Shown here: positions 32,271-44,105 of the stretch, one piece after another
How positions within the stretch are numbered: the first letter of the stretch is position 1
Layout: every line of letters starts with the position of its first letter
Assembly (NCBI GenBank): GCA_004764695.1
Contig: SMSO01000034.1
Coordinates: forward strand, 2,054,501 to 2,118,500
Length of the DNA stretch: 64,000 nucleotides
Source: Schizochytrium sp. TIO01
Taxonomy: Eukaryota > Sar > Bigyra > Thraustochytrida > Thraustochytriidae
Direction: 5' to 3'
Position numbers and translations under genes: made by a program
Notes under the pieces: model-generated
Told to the model about the DNA's origin: nothing
The model's database searches: none
What the model saw: the letters and a program-made list of their open reading frames with translations, nothing else

Positions 32271-33098
32271 TGAAAAAGTTCAGAGTAGAAGTTGCTCAGA
32301 AGGAATCACAGTTTGGGTGAGGATTGTACTGTATCAACAGAATTTCGTTGCAAGTCCAGTTTGCAGTGCATGGTGAAACCGATCGTGAGATAGTCTACCA
32401 CGTTTTGTTTGTCAATCGAAAGGAAAGTAGACGGGGCTTTCATGCAGGCTATTCGCTTGTGTATACACAGAATCTGTTTGGGGCCTTTCTCATGTGCTCG
32501 GGAATTTACACATTTAAAAAAGAGAGTAGGCAGCTCCAACGAACAGGCGAGGTTTTGTTTCTTTGAAAGCGGATATGGTACATGCAAGGCGTAGCATACC
32601 TCACTGGTGCAACAAGCTTCTTGATATTTGGTCAAGTATTTTGGAGGTTTGACCGACAAACGATACACAATGTAGGGTGCTGGTGCAAACGTATTGTTTG
32701 GTTGGTTTGCTGTACCAAAAAGATATTGCAGGGGACAGGAAAAACTATACATTGTATGACATGCAAGATTGTGATAAGGGAGCCAGGCTTCTTATTATTA
32801 TAAACTTTTCTCTCCCCCCCCCTTTTTTTTAAACTCCAAAAATAAAGAAAAGAAGACTTTGTGATGCAATTCCTGTGGTGCGCGCTTGTGTTTGGTGCGC
32901 CCCTTTGTGCAAGTGTTTAATCAATTAAATCATCAATCAATAAGCTATTTGATCATTTCATACTGACCACGCCGCCCAGCCCTTGCTCGACACCCGCTGT
33001 CAACAGGAGGCTGTGTGCCATAGGAGCTTTGCAAATTCGTAGGTATCATGGACAAAAAAAGGCAAAAGAGAATGCGAAATCAGTAGGTATTATCAGAA
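32271..33098. other. Convergent 3' intergenic region
   Basis: About 830 bp. It contains a C-run followed by a T-run at about 32813-32830 and AATAAA-like sequence near 32842. No gene seen. Confidence 0.55.
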
Positions 33099-35501
33099 TC
33101 AGCGCTTAGCCGCAGATCCATTTCGCATGCGAAACCTCGGCACACGCATGCGCAGAGACCTTGTGCTCGGGGAAGCTGTAGGTGGAGTGACAGGGCCTTC
33201 CGCGCTCTTTTTGCGAGCAGGCGTGACAGCATCATCTGCAACATGGTGCTCGCGTTTCTTTTTCAGACGAACTTTACCGTCGCCGAATGCTTGTCCGTCC
33301 GTCGAAACACGTTTCTTGGACGACTTTTTGGCGGTACCTGTCATATTCTCAGCATCCTCTGAAACAGCGTCTGCGGAATGACGTGTTGTAGAACGGTTTT
33401 CCTTAAGCGGGACTCCATTGTTACTCGCCACAGAAGCACCAGCGTTTACATGGGCATTTGAATTGCCATGCAAGGTTGGGATAAAAGACTTCCTTCGCAT
33501 TTTAGAACGCAGAGACTTGGAGTTCAGAAGGTGCGCAGGAGGCGGGGGAAGGTCGCGATCCAGACCACGGGCTTGCTGCTGTTGTTGATGTTGTGCTGCT
33601 TGTGCTTGCTGCTGTTGATACTCAAGCTCTTGTTGTTCTTGTTGCTGTTGGCGTTGTTGTTGCTTCTCCTGTCGCTGATGGTGCTGGTAGTACTGCTGGT
33701 ACTGACGTAGCTCTTCCTGCTGTTGCTCAATAAGGAGCTGCATATTGCGCTGTTGCTCAGTGGCAGTCTCGAGAGCTTGCTGCTTGGAATTCTGCTGCTC
33801 TTCAATGAAACTCTCAAGACGTGCCATTTCCGCCTTTTGCACCTTCACCTGCTCTCGTAGCGAAGCAATCTCTAAGCGTTGCATGGCTTCATTGTCAGAT
33901 TCCATAAAAGATGCTACAACACTCGTAAGAGCGTCACGGAGCTCGGATGCAGGGATGTCAAGCTTGGCAGAAGCCAAACTCGTGAGAGTGTTGTTTTGAA
34001 CCTCAAGCTCGGCAATTCTTGCCTGCAACGAACTTGCGTCCCCATCAGACTCTGCACCCTCACTATTGCTATCATTGAGGCTGTTGAGGAAGCTGTCATT
34101 TGAGCCGCCATGGCGATGCTGACTTGCGGAGAGTCTTGAACGGAGCTCCTGGTTCTCAGCCTCAAGCTCCTCTAGTCTTTCTGCCTCCTCAGAGCCCATG
34201 GAAGTGCCCGCACGACGTACGGGCGCAATGGGTTGTTTAATTTTTATGTCTTTTGCGCGATTGGCGTATTTGAGTGTGTTGTGGGACTCTTCGTAGCATT
34301 TGTTGGACGGATTAATTGCAGCAAGCATACATAAGCTGCAGTTACCTTCCAAGGAAGACTTGAGAAGGTGTGTAAGCTTGCTATCACGGTATTTCACTCG
34401 AGTGGACTTCTTTCCAGAGCTCAGCGCATTGATGCAGTTGGCAAGTGCAAGAAGCGAGCGGTTAATGTTCGCACCCTCGCGAAGGCGAGCGCCGCGGTTC
34501 TGTGTAGCTGCTGCTCGTTCGCTTCCAGCAAGATCAATGAGCGAGAGAACTGATGAGGTCACTGTTTTCTTGGGCTTTGGTGCAAGACGACGTTGGCCAG
34601 AAAAGGGGATTGGTTCGATCAGAGTAGACTCAATGCGTACTTGCAAGACTGCATGAGATCGTGAGGATACTTGATTTGCTGCTGTGCTTTCCATGCGACG
34701 ACGCTTGTTGCCACTTTCAAGGAGTTCGAGCACCTGCTCAGTACTTGTCACCTCTACCTCAGTGAGCCCAAGTACCTTCACTTGAAAATCGTTGGGGTCT
34801 TCGCAAGGCTGAAGAGGCCGCTGCTTATGAGTGAGCAAATCGTAAATAGTTTCGTTGTACACCTCGAGATAGCTTAATTTCACAGACCATTCTTTTGAAG
34901 CACCTTCTGCAGAGCGTGGATCCACATCGAAGTCGTCCCGAAGCCTATCGATTCCACGAAATAAGTCAACAAGCGCACGGGGAATAATGCCCGGGTCCTC
35001 AGGATTTCCAAGCATGCTGTGTGTCTTGCCTGCACCTGTTGAACCATATGCAAATACTGTGCAGTTGATGCCTCTTAATGCGTCAAGCACGATGGGCTGG
35101 GTTGTGCCTTCGTAAATATCTTCTTGCGTTGCTTCGTGACCGAACACCTTGTCAAATTGATACTCGTGCTGTGCACCCATTTCTGAGCGCAGCACCGCGC
35201 CAGCTCTTGCTTCTTTGTGGATTCGCACAACTTTGTCACGACAGAAGCTACGCACCACAGCACGCTCGCCCCGGTCTTGCTCTGTCTTTGACAACGGCCT
35301 TGTTCTTACACAGACAGTCATACGTGCCTCCAGTGGCGCACCGCTGCCACCATCTCCACTTCCCGCCATGCTCTGCCTCCCTGGCATTCGCGACTTGCGA
35401 CGGCTGCTATTGTGCGCCGCTCTGGGTTTACTTTGGTCATCTTCGTCAGAAAACATCACCCCTGTAGATGCTCTCTGGTGCTTGCACACGAGCGAGTGCA
35501 A
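33099..35501 (-). CDS. Kinesin-8 (KIF18/KIF19/Kip3-like) motor
   Basis: 800 residues, one exon. The motor spans about 60-420: MTVCVRTRPLS, P-loop GSTGAGKT (153-160), NQVSSRSH (276-283), DLAGSER (323-329), LREGANINRSLLALANCINAL and YANRAKDIKIKQPI. THSMLG after the P-loop and the ANRAKDIK neck are kinesin-8 hallmarks; this family walks to plus ends and shortens microtubules, controlling spindle and cilium length. Coiled coil with long Gln runs (about 590-650) follows, then a Lys/Arg-rich Ser/Pro tail that may hold a second microtubule-binding site or NLS. Later Met residues at 16 or 39 are alternative starts. The third P-loop position is Ser rather than the usual Gln/Ala. Confidence 0.88.
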   Translation of the reverse strand: MHSLVCKHQRASTGVMFSDEDDQSKPRAAHNSSRRKSRMPGRQSMAGSGDGGSGAPLEARMTVCVRTRPLSKTEQDRGERAVVRSFCRDKVVRIHKEARAGAVLRSEMGAQHEYQFDKVFGHEATQEDIYEGTTQPIVLDALRGINCTVFAYGSTGAGKTHSMLGNPEDPGIIPRALVDLFRGIDRLRDDFDVDPRSAEGASKEWSVKLSYLEVYNETIYDLLTHKQRPLQPCEDPNDFQVKVLGLTEVEVTSTEQVLELLESGNKRRRMESTAANQVSSRSHAVLQVRIESTLIEPIPFSGQRRLAPKPKKTVTSSVLSLIDLAGSERAAATQNRGARLREGANINRSLLALANCINALSSGKKSTRVKYRDSKLTHLLKSSLEGNCSLCMLAAINPSNKCYEESHNTLKYANRAKDIKIKQPIAPVRRAGTSMGSEEAERLEELEAENQELRSRLSASQHRHGGSNDSFLNSLNDSNSEGAESDGDASSLQARIAELEVQNNTLTSLASAKLDIPASELRDALTSVVASFMESDNEAMQRLEIASLREQVKVQKAEMARLESFIEEQQNSKQQALETATEQQRNMQLLIEQQQEELRQYQQYYQHHQRQEKQQQRQQQQEQQELEYQQQQAQAAQHQQQQQARGLDRDLPPPPAHLLNSKSLRSKMRRKSFIPTLHGNSNAHVNAGASVASNNGVPLKENRSTTRHSADAVSEDAENMTGTAKKSSKKRVSTDGQAFGDGKVRLKKKREHHVADDAVTPARKKSAEGPVTPPTASPSTRSLRMRVPRFRMRNGSAAKR

Positions 35502-37155
35502 TTCCAGTGAACCAAACGATATAACGATATACTGTCCTTCAGCTCGGTCTTTGCTGGTTATATCCCTCCTTAGTTTCGCTAAACCAGCTCAATTGTTAGA
35601 ATGCAAGGTATCCAGACCACAAGCCGTTGCCAAGGATCCCGTGTCAGCTGAGCCTCTTCGTGCCAAAGTGGATTCTTTTACTTTACCCCTTGCACACTCA
35701 CGCTGGCTCGATTATAATGCACGCCCGGAGCAAGAAGATACACTGATCCTCGAAGACTCCACCGTCAACCGTCAACCGTCCTCTCCAAGGCAATCCGCAC
35801 AACAAACAACACCAAGAAATACAATACAAAATACGCTCGCCAAAGTCTCTATCCAATCCAATTTAATCGTACACCCTGTGAACTTGGTGCTCCAGTTACA
35901 CCGTGCGCCGACAGCTTCGTTGGTCTACTTTAGATTTGGGAGTGCTTTGTAAATCCCTGCACAGGATTCTTGCGCTCGCGTGGTTCGGGTTTGATGCGGT
36001 CTTGCACTGCCAGCCCAGAACTGGGGCCTGGGAGTGTTTCCTAGTTTGCGGGAGACCGAATTGAAGGTCTGGGCTCTGTGCCGGTGTTGGATACTCTTCT
36101 CTTAAACCCCTGCGCTGACTTTGGCCTTTGTCTGTCTATTGATAGGTCGATTGCAGAGAATTCGACCTTGCGTCAATGCCTCGGCTCCAAGACCAGCGCT
36201 GCCCGAGTGGGCTTGCGGGCTAACGACGGTGGCCCACCGCTGCTGCAGGGGCTGCTGCGAGGCGGTTGGCTGCAGAGGTCGCGACTAAGCCTTCGCGTGG
36301 GGAGGCAGCCTGCCTCAGTGCGTAAGAGTATTAGGCCTCGGTGCCCGTGCTGCACGGCGGTTTCACGGCCCCTCTGCTTCTCCCTAATACTGCTACCACT
36401 ACCTAACAGACCACTAGGAGTCAATAGCGAGAGGTAATGAAAAACATTGCCACAACTATCATGTATTACAATCATTCGGCGTGCTTTCGTTTATGAGCAG
36501 GTGTCATCGCCGTGCTCTTCTTCTCGATGCCGGCCAGGTGGAGGGGTTGGCCTCTCGCTGCAGTTCTCGTGCAGGGTGTGTTGCCAGGAGGGGTACCGTA
36601 CCTGTTGGAAAATCTCTCTGAAGGATGATTTCTCATCTCTCAATTCATGTTATAAAATTAACAAATAAAATTATGAAAATTTCGAAAGAACAAAAGCAGA
36701 AGAGAAAAGAGAAAAAGAAAAAGAAAAAAGAAGAAAAAGTTGAATGAGCTCTTTCGTTTTTACTAACTGCTCAAACAGTAGAAGGTGCCTACCATAAACT
36801 ATAAGAAAGCACCAGCTAAGGACGACGTCTCCAACTCCACAGACTTCATAGTGTGTACATAGCCAATAAACTAGAACTCCTGATGTCAATGTGAGGTCAT
36901 GGTGCGCAAGACGTCCTACTGTTTATACTAGGGTGAGGATAGAGACCGTCTCCTGGCGTCTTCAGCATAAATCATGTGTGAAAGTTGGAGATCAGGTCTT
37001 CAATAATTTGCTCTCGTGGACCCATAATTTACAGCCAAGTCCGCAAAGCTGAAGTCATAAGCCCTGGCAAGAACAAGTTGGTGCCAGCACTGGCCTTGGC
37101 TGCTGCTGTGGATTCGGCTGCCGATCGTCCATCGCAAATCTTGGTCAGCTCGAGT

Positions 37156-37186
37156 CTGACTGACTGACTGATTGACTGACTGACTC
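37156..37186. repeat. (TGAC)n tetranucleotide repeat
   Basis: Tandem TGAC units with one TGAT variant, intergenic. Confidence 0.9.
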
Positions 37187-38674
37187 CGTAATGGTTGAGC
37201 TTAGCTTGACGATCGATTATGAACGGGTTATTCACGTCCTTCACCTCAAGGCATTGCGGCAATCTTCGAGCAGGTCCTCCAGCTCGCAAGCTCTTCTTTT
37301 GTCAGCGCAAGGCAATGTTTCTGTGCATGTGTCACGACAGCAAACGACTTGAGAGAAGTGCTGTGCGCGGGGTTCTTGCACAAATCGTCTCAGCATAGCT
37401 CCTCTAGAGATTGAATTTGCTTTGGGTACTGGCATCTTCACTTCGCAGGTCGCAACGGAAGGTGTCTCTAGAGCGTCGTTCGTTTGAGGCCGGAGTCTTC
37501 CCCGTTTTCTACAAGGCACGCAGCAATACACGTGCGTAGTGGCGATGGAGATATCGCAGTCGATTTCCACGGGGGTCAACGGGTTTATTGGGGAGATGAG
37601 GGTGGCCCATTACATTTTCGCAAGTGCTGCAATTGGTGTGTCAAACGCTCGCTCGCTCGACAGTATTATCTCCTCGAACCTGTCCGCTCGGAAAGCAGCG
37701 CCTTCGCCTCCAAAAGCAGTGGTCGCCGGAGCAACCCGCCGCAAACGCAACGTCAGAACCTGTCCATTGCTTCGCGTGAACAAAACTGATTTGTATTTGT
37801 TCATTGGGTGCGCGTACTTATTTAATCAACTAATCAAAAAAAAAATAAAAAAAATAAAGAATTCTATTATTTTTAGAATAACATTTTACCAAAATTGATT
37901 GATTTTATAAAAGACACCAACAGGAAACGAACCACTCGGGCCTCCAAGCTGAGTTTGCTGCATTCTTCATTGCGTCCCACTGGCACGAGTAGTTGCAGGC
38001 TCATGCAAAGCGAAAGCAATCAATCCCAGGACCTCTGCGACCATTTCATATCGACAGCAGCGCTTTTCTGATCTCCTGAGCTCTTCTGCATATTGCCTTT
38101 CCATGCATGAGTTCTGAGACTATGGCCATAACATGAGATGCTTTCGCAAGAACCCACGAACCTGTGGCAATCGTGCCTGACAAACTGGAGATGCCCAAGC
38201 TGCGAGTCTCGATATACGCACGCTGCTCAGGAACTTAACCCGTGGCCCTCGTCATCGTCGTCGTCGCCTTCGCCGGTGAAGTTCTTCTCCGTTGCAGCTT
38301 TGATCGCCAAGATGGGGCTCCATGTTTGTTGAGTGAGTGAGTGAGTGTACCAAATCAGAGAAGATCATCCATCACCAGTGCCTTCTCTCGCTCGGGATGC
38401 TGCATCCCATATCCAGCTCGCCTCGAGACTGAGCAATGAGAGAGGGAGAGACAGTGGACATCGTTTGTTCTTGCGCGAGGAAGTCTGTTCAAGATCGCTG
38501 CGATTTGAGAGCAAAAGTAGAGCACCAAAAGGAAAGTCGAACTACACACGGGAATGCCATTTTAGTATACACACAAATGTGAAGACCCAGGTCAAAGCAT
38601 TCCGCCAGGGGATTGAGGTTGCGCTTGAGGCTCTGCAATGGATCTAGCGGGACTGACCTTGAGTTAGATTGTTT

Positions 38675-38733
38675 CGCTTTGCTTTGCTTTGTTTTGCTTC
38701 GTTTTGCTTTGCTTTGCTTTGCTTTGCTTTGCT
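38675..38733. repeat. (CTTTG)n pentanucleotide repeat
   Basis: About ten tandem copies of CTTTG with TTTTG and CTTCG variants, intergenic, 540 bp upstream of the seven-helix protein gene. Confidence 0.92.
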
Positions 38734-39269
38734 CTACGTTTCTGTGTTTTGATTTCTTGGAAACCTTCCTTCACGATAAACCACCTCACTAATGACTGTA
38801 TAGGGTTTATTATAGCAGCTGTGGCCCTGGAAATGAAATCGATCACCGAAAAGGAATCAACGAACCGGGCCGGGACAAAATCCGAATCTCGGCCGGCTGC
38901 CAAGGCTCGCGAGCTGGCCGCCGGGCCCTTGGAGGCCACCAGGGCGCTCTCTGGGCGCTCCGTGGTCGCTTTATCCTGAGCCCTCGGCGCGGCTCCCAGG
39001 TGTGCGAGATCCTTATCTTAGTTATACCACTTCTGAGGGGGCTTCTACGTTGAAAACGATCCAAGACATCGCTTGCTGTTGCGGCCGCGAGCACAGTTGA
39101 CACCGACACAGGGACACGTCTGAGCCTGATATCTACGCTGCAAAGGTTCACTGCTTAGCCTTGGATGCAGCCCCAGTTCTGGCCTTGAGGTTCACAGCGT
39201 GATATTGGACCTGATTGTGTCGCGCAAAAGCTGCTTGCCTAGTCTCAAGCAGGTTTTTAAGGCAGCACC

Positions 39270-40667
39270 ATGAGTACTGCTGATAATCCGCTAGCTTGCC
39301 ACGGTGACAAAGATTGTCCAGGCACGCAAGTGTGCCTTGGGTCACCATCTTGGGCGTCAGAATCGATTTGGCATACCTGCCAATGTAGCCCGTACTATGG
39401 GTGGGATGGTCTCCCTGCGTGCGAAGATCTAGGCCATGCTGCTTTCATTATGGCGGTCGTGTACTTGATAATGGCCTTTGTGGCGCTGGTCACAGTCTCC
39501 GTGGGCTCCTGCATATTACTGTGGCTTGTTGCACGGAAGAAAATGCGCATCCCAGCAAACTCAGTCATTGGAACTTATGTTCTGAGCTGGTTTGCGCTGG
39601 TCTTTTGTGTGTGCTGGTTTACAACTTCGGCTACAATTATCCTTACTCCAGCAAGGTACACCAAACTTCGCGAGGACGCGAATGAGGGGCTCACAAAGTA
39701 TCATCAATTGTCGGATGTAGAGACGAGCTTCATCCTTATGGCCCTGGTTACTGGCACTGCATCAATACTGAACATTTGTCTCGTTTGGATGAGGGTCGTG
39801 AGGGGTACAAACAGCTTGGCATCTTCCACAGCACGCTATATGAATTACTCTCGTCGTGTGGTCTACTTTGCGGAGGTTCTTTATGTTTTAATTCTTGTTC
39901 CGTGCTTTGCTCTGCGTGTCATTGAGCTTGGCATTTTCATAACTCTGCCATTCTACGTTTTCATTGCTATATCATATGTTTACGCGCAGGAAAAACTTAT
40001 CATGTTACTACAGCGTGCAGCCCTCTTTGATAGTACGCCTCAACACCAAAAGCTGTGGTATCAAAAACAAATTTATCGCGTACGTCTTACAGCTATTTCG
40101 ATTGTTGCGCTTCTCTTCTTTACGGTGTTATTTGGCTGTCTTTACTCTGGCTTTTACCTTTCCCCAGGCGGATGGATGGAGCACGCTGGCACAAGTGGCA
40201 CATTGGGCGTCTTGCAGATTGTGTATATTTTTGTCCCCATTAGCAATGTATCCTTGGTGATTGCTGTTATGGCTTATTCTTGCCTTAGTCTCATTGCCAT
40301 CCATATTCGAGCACGGGCACGAACAACAAGCCAGGCAACGCACGATGAGACAACAAACGCTCACACATATGACTCAAGGCAGCCCCCGCATGCACGTGAT
40401 TTAGAGCACGGGCCAGCAAACAATAATAGGAATCGATTTCATTCAAATGATGACTCGGACTCAGACTCGGACTCTGATTCAAAAGACTCGTTGGGCACCG
40501 TCAGTGATAGCGGAACAACAAGTCTTAATACTGAATTAGTGTCTCTCGGTAGTACAGCTACGAAGGCAAGTATCAAAACAAATAAGAACATCAAACCCAC
40601 TAGCAATGATGATCGGCAGCAAAGTGTCTCGTCACCTACAGAGACAACTGCGCTCAACTCGGTTTAA
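39270..40667 (+). CDS. Orphan seven-helix membrane protein with Cys-rich N-terminus
   Basis: 465 residues, one exon; the start sits in a good context (CACCATGAG). The N-terminal 55 residues have seven cysteines (C10, C16, C22, C37, C39, C51 and spacing like an EGF-type fold), then hydrophobic segments at about 56-88, 96-126, 150-176, 196-218, 219-242, 271-296 and 310-346, and a Ser/Asp/Thr-rich hydrophilic tail (SDSDSDSDSKDS near 395). An extracellular Cys-rich head, seven helices and a long phosphorylatable tail is the layout of a GPCR, but I see none of the class A motifs (DRY, NPxxY) and no named family. A transporter or channel-like protein is the alternative. No cleavable signal peptide is evident. 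Confidence 0.65.
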   Translation: MSTADNPLACHGDKDCPGTQVCLGSPSWASESIWHTCQCSPYYGWDGLPACEDLGHAAFIMAVVYLIMAFVALVTVSVGSCILLWLVARKKMRIPANSVIGTYVLSWFALVFCVCWFTTSATIILTPARYTKLREDANEGLTKYHQLSDVETSFILMALVTGTASILNICLVWMRVVRGTNSLASSTARYMNYSRRVVYFAEVLYVLILVPCFALRVIELGIFITLPFYVFIAISYVYAQEKLIMLLQRAALFDSTPQHQKLWYQKQIYRVRLTAISIVALLFFTVLFGCLYSGFYLSPGGWMEHAGTSGTLGVLQIVYIFVPISNVSLVIAVMAYSCLSLIAIHIRARARTTSQATHDETTNAHTYDSRQPPHARDLEHGPANNNRNRFHSNDDSDSDSDSDSKDSLGTVSDSGTTSLNTELVSLGSTATKASIKTNKNIKPTSNDDRQQSVSSPTETTALNSV

Positions 40668-41693
40668 TACATACTTTAAAACGGTCTATATGACCAGAAG
40701 AAGTTTGAGAGTCTGTGTCGATTAAACTCTCTCTCCTCTCCTTTTCCTTATCTGTTGTGCATTGCCAAAATTGTGTATCATACGCTACAACATTTAAGGG
40801 GGAATCGATTGTTGAAACTGCTGAGCGGTCTTACCCGTTTCTCAGTCATGTCTGCCTTACATTCAGTATTATTGAGTCTACCCTTCTAAGTTATTACTTT
40901 GTCTCTTTCTCCAACACGCATTCTAATATGATCCGCTCCAGCGGGAAACCCTAACCTTCTCCGCGCAGCCCAGTCTCTGACAAGTCAAGCTAATCAACTT
41001 TAATTTTCCATTCGAGTAGGTAGTACATGACAGGTGTATGCAGTGTGTACCAATGCACTTTCAGTTTTTGACGATATTTCCTTTCGCAACATTTCACCCC
41101 GCTGCAAAGCAAGTTGTCGCTTAAGGTATAGCACCGCATGGCCAAGGTGGACATTCTTATCGTTGTCCTTACAATCTCCACACCAATCTAACTCAGGCAT
41201 GAACCTGAGATGCGTAGTTGAAAGCTTGATTCCGCGTTTTTCTTTGTGAAGAGGCCTACGTACCTGCTAAATACTACTACCTTCTAACACTGTGTACTAT
41301 AACACTATGTATTATAATATTATAAAGGGATTGTGTATTTTAATCAAAATGCAACCCGTATTTTATTCTTTTTCTTTTCAAAGATTGATCAGCCACGCTC
41401 ATGCGCGCGCAGACCTAGAATTGCCCATCTGTGCCCTGTGCTCGATCGACCCGGGGCGGGATCGCGGGCCATTAGGGAGGTAGCTGCCGCGCCCTCCTGT
41501 TCGCTGAAACAGCGTTGAGCAGCGGTGCCGCGGCGCCGCTGCGTTCTCGAGATCGGCTTGGGACTCCTTCCTCATATTTGTTATCTCATCTCTTCGTTTC
41601 CTTTTGCGTCGTTGTAGCGAAGCTCTCGCCTGCGAATTGGAGGTGGTCCTGCATAATTTATTCTGAAGACCTATCAATAGATCCAAGGCGAAA
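40668..41693. other. Intergenic; probable 3' and 5' UTRs
   Basis: About 1 kb between two same-strand genes. 41400-41560 is GC-rich and may be the 5' UTR of the next gene. No gene seen. Confidence 0.5.
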
Positions 41694-43262
41694 ATGCCGC
41701 GTCGAGGTGGTGCCGAAAATGATGTGCTCTTTATGGGCTTCAATCAAGATGCCAGTTGCGTGTCAATTGGCACCAAAGGCGGATATCGAATCTTCAACTG
41801 CCAGCCCTTTGGCAGGAATATTTTTTCTACAGAAGGTGGCATCGGCATCGTAGAGATGCTTTTCTCCACGAGTCTAGTTGCACTCGTCGGAGGTGGCGAA
41901 AAACCAGCGTTCTCTCCTCGTCACCTTAAGCTATGGAACTCAAAAACGGCAAGCGTGATTTGTGAGCTGGACTTCAGCTCAGCGATTCAGGCCGTCAAAA
42001 TGAACCGAAAACGCCTTATTGTTGTTCTAGAGACGCAGCTACACATTTATGACCTTGATACAATGATCAACTTGCAGACTTTGGAAGTCGCAACGCTTGG
42101 CTCGAGCTCGCAATTCAATGGGCAGGGCGCGCAAACAACCGCATCAGCAATGACCAAAGGTGGTACCTCTTTGCTTGCGTCACCATTATGCGAGCTTTCG
42201 CCTGATGAAAATACCTCCTTTCTCGCACTCCCTGCAAATAGCCTTTCAGGAGATGTCTTTCTGTATGATGCTTTAAATCTTGTGGAGTTTCGCTGGATTC
42301 AAGCTCACAAGGCTCGTCTTACATCACTGCAATTCAGCCAGGATGGAAGCATGCTTGCCACGGCCTCAGAAACTGGCACTGTGATCCGCGTCTTTCGTGT
42401 GCCATCCGGCGAGCGCCTTTACTCATTCCGTCGTGGATCATACACAGCGACCGTGTACTCTCTTGCCTTTGACGAGATAGGATCAATTCTTGCTGCTTCC
42501 TCGAGTAATGGTACTGTTCACTTGTTTGGACTTACAGCTGAGGCTCGCTATGGAAATCATGATGAGCATATCCGGGATGGGTCTGCTACTGGTGCTGATG
42601 ATGGCGGTTCGGTTCATGGCTCGCGGCTTTATGCGAACAGTACCACTCACGATGCTGAAGGCGCTTCATCTTCCGCTAATGGTGCTGGAGGGCTCATATC
42701 GCCTGGTGCACATGGTTCTGGATCTGGTATGGAGAGTCCTCCTGCATCTAACCCGGACCCCTACCACCGACACCAAACCCAGCAGAGTGGCCAGCAAACG
42801 ACAACGTCCATGGGTCGTGCTTCTACCTTTTTAGGTTTTGCTGCCAGCAACGCTATGGCTATGCTTGAGAAACAGCGATCTTTGGCTGGCAAGTTCTTGC
42901 CCGGGTCGATCAGTGATATTGTTGAACCTACGCGAAGTTTTGCAGTGGCGCGTCTGCCAGACAGTGGTCTGCGCACTGCTTGCTGCATCGGTAAAGGCCT
43001 GGTTTCTGTTGTGACGGCAGAAGGCCATTTTTACCAATTTAGAATCGGCAAGGGGAACTGCGAGTTAGCCTTTGAGATGTCTTTGCACGTTCAGGATGCC
43101 TCTTCAATATCCTCTTCGACAGGTGCACAAGGTTTCACATCGGGTGAACAGGACGGGTCTCTAGATGGAGATCGAAGCTCAGAGGGCACGCACACCCTTT
43201 CGCCATCTACGAGTGGTCTTCGTGTATTTCGTTCGTCGCATGATCATTCTTCTTATACCTGA
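41694..43262 (+). CDS. ATG18: PROPPIN beta-propeller, ATG18/WIPI-like autophagy protein
   Basis: 522 residues, one exon. WD40-type blades run through about residues 8-275 and resume at 360-470. LFMGFNQDASCVSIGTKGGY is the PROPPIN blade 1, and SFRRGSYTATVYSLAF (244-259) contains the FRRG motif whose two arginines bind PI3P and PI(3,5)P2. These proteins recruit lipid-transfer and ATG16/ATG2 factors to forming autophagosomes and act at vacuoles/endosomes. A long low-complexity insertion (about 285-350, Gly/Ser/His-rich) sits between blades, in the position of the flexible 6CD-loop region, and the tail is Ser-rich. No introns. The two lipid-binding arginines are intact. Confidence 0.87.
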   Translation: MPRRGGAENDVLFMGFNQDASCVSIGTKGGYRIFNCQPFGRNIFSTEGGIGIVEMLFSTSLVALVGGGEKPAFSPRHLKLWNSKTASVICELDFSSAIQAVKMNRKRLIVVLETQLHIYDLDTMINLQTLEVATLGSSSQFNGQGAQTTASAMTKGGTSLLASPLCELSPDENTSFLALPANSLSGDVFLYDALNLVEFRWIQAHKARLTSLQFSQDGSMLATASETGTVIRVFRVPSGERLYSFRRGSYTATVYSLAFDEIGSILAASSSNGTVHLFGLTAEARYGNHDEHIRDGSATGADDGGSVHGSRLYANSTTHDAEGASSSANGAGGLISPGAHGSGSGMESPPASNPDPYHRHQTQQSGQQTTTSMGRASTFLGFAASNAMAMLEKQRSLAGKFLPGSISDIVEPTRSFAVARLPDSGLRTACCIGKGLVSVVTAEGHFYQFRIGKGNCELAFEMSLHVQDASSISSSTGAQGFTSGEQDGSLDGDRSSEGTHTLSPSTSGLRVFRSSHDHSSYT

Positions 43263-44105
43263 AACGGAGCAAACGAGAAGGCTTTATCACTAAACAAAAA
43301 ACGCTTCATCACAAAAACGCAAAAACACACAAATAACAAGAACAGGGTACAAGTGCATCACGGTGACACTCACTCTTCGTCAGGTCTTCTCTTTACGCAT
43401 CGCTTACAACACGTGCAAATATGTTCTGGTCTCCAAGTAGCAAGATAGATATCCCAAGCCAGGGCTCACTTGAGTTTTTCTCGATCTTCTTTCTTTAGCT
43501 TTTCTAGCTGCTAAAAATTTTGCAAACATCGATGTTAACTCGGTGGTACACAGCATCAGCACTTCGATGCAAGTCGTCAAAAAGACATGTATTTTCAATC
43601 CTCCCATTCATTTTTTAAATATAAAAACATTTTCTCCCTTTGTATGCAATTTATACGCACTGATTGTTTTCACTTGAAAATTTCAGTTTCTAATGGCTTT
43701 TTCATGAATAGATATCTTTTCCAGATGAAACTCCAACAATCTCAAATGCCTATTATTTGAAGAAGACAGAGAAAGTTCCTTGACCTAAGGTCAAAATGAC
43801 AGCTATCCATGTCAGTCCAGCCCCTTCCCGAGCAAGGCTTCGTTTTTTAAAAAAGAAAAACAAAGACAAGAGTATCACGCAAAGGATAAAAGAGCATCGC
43901 TCTCTAGATTGCCTGCTTCTATATTTTATTATTGTTGAGTAAGCAATAAAAAATTGTGAGAATCTCAAGAGCAAATGAACGTAAAACAAGATTGTCCTTT
44001 CAAGAATTCTACAGAGCACAAGACTTACAGAAGAACGTACTTTCGAAGAGAAGAAAAAAAAAATGCAAATAGATAACAAGTAAAAGTTTGTCAAAGAAGC
44101 AAAAA
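43263..44105. other. Convergent 3' intergenic region
   Basis: About 840 bp between convergent stops. AT-rich with A-runs at 43849 and 44056. No gene seen. Confidence 0.55.

Larger units (their letters stand above)
35502..39269. other. Long intergenic region with repeats; no supported gene
   Basis: About 3.8 kb between divergent genes. It holds a TGAC repeat (37156-37186) and a CTTTG repeat (38675-38733); 36130-36420 and 38860-39110 are GC-rich. The longest frame (35215-35952, +) overlaps the kinesin start antisense and has no domain. 37830-37900 is strongly A/T-rich. Confidence 0.55.

Noticed and set aside
35215-35952. 245-codon plus-strand frame
   Set aside because: Its first third is antisense to the kinesin-8 start and the rest lacks any recognisable composition or domain.
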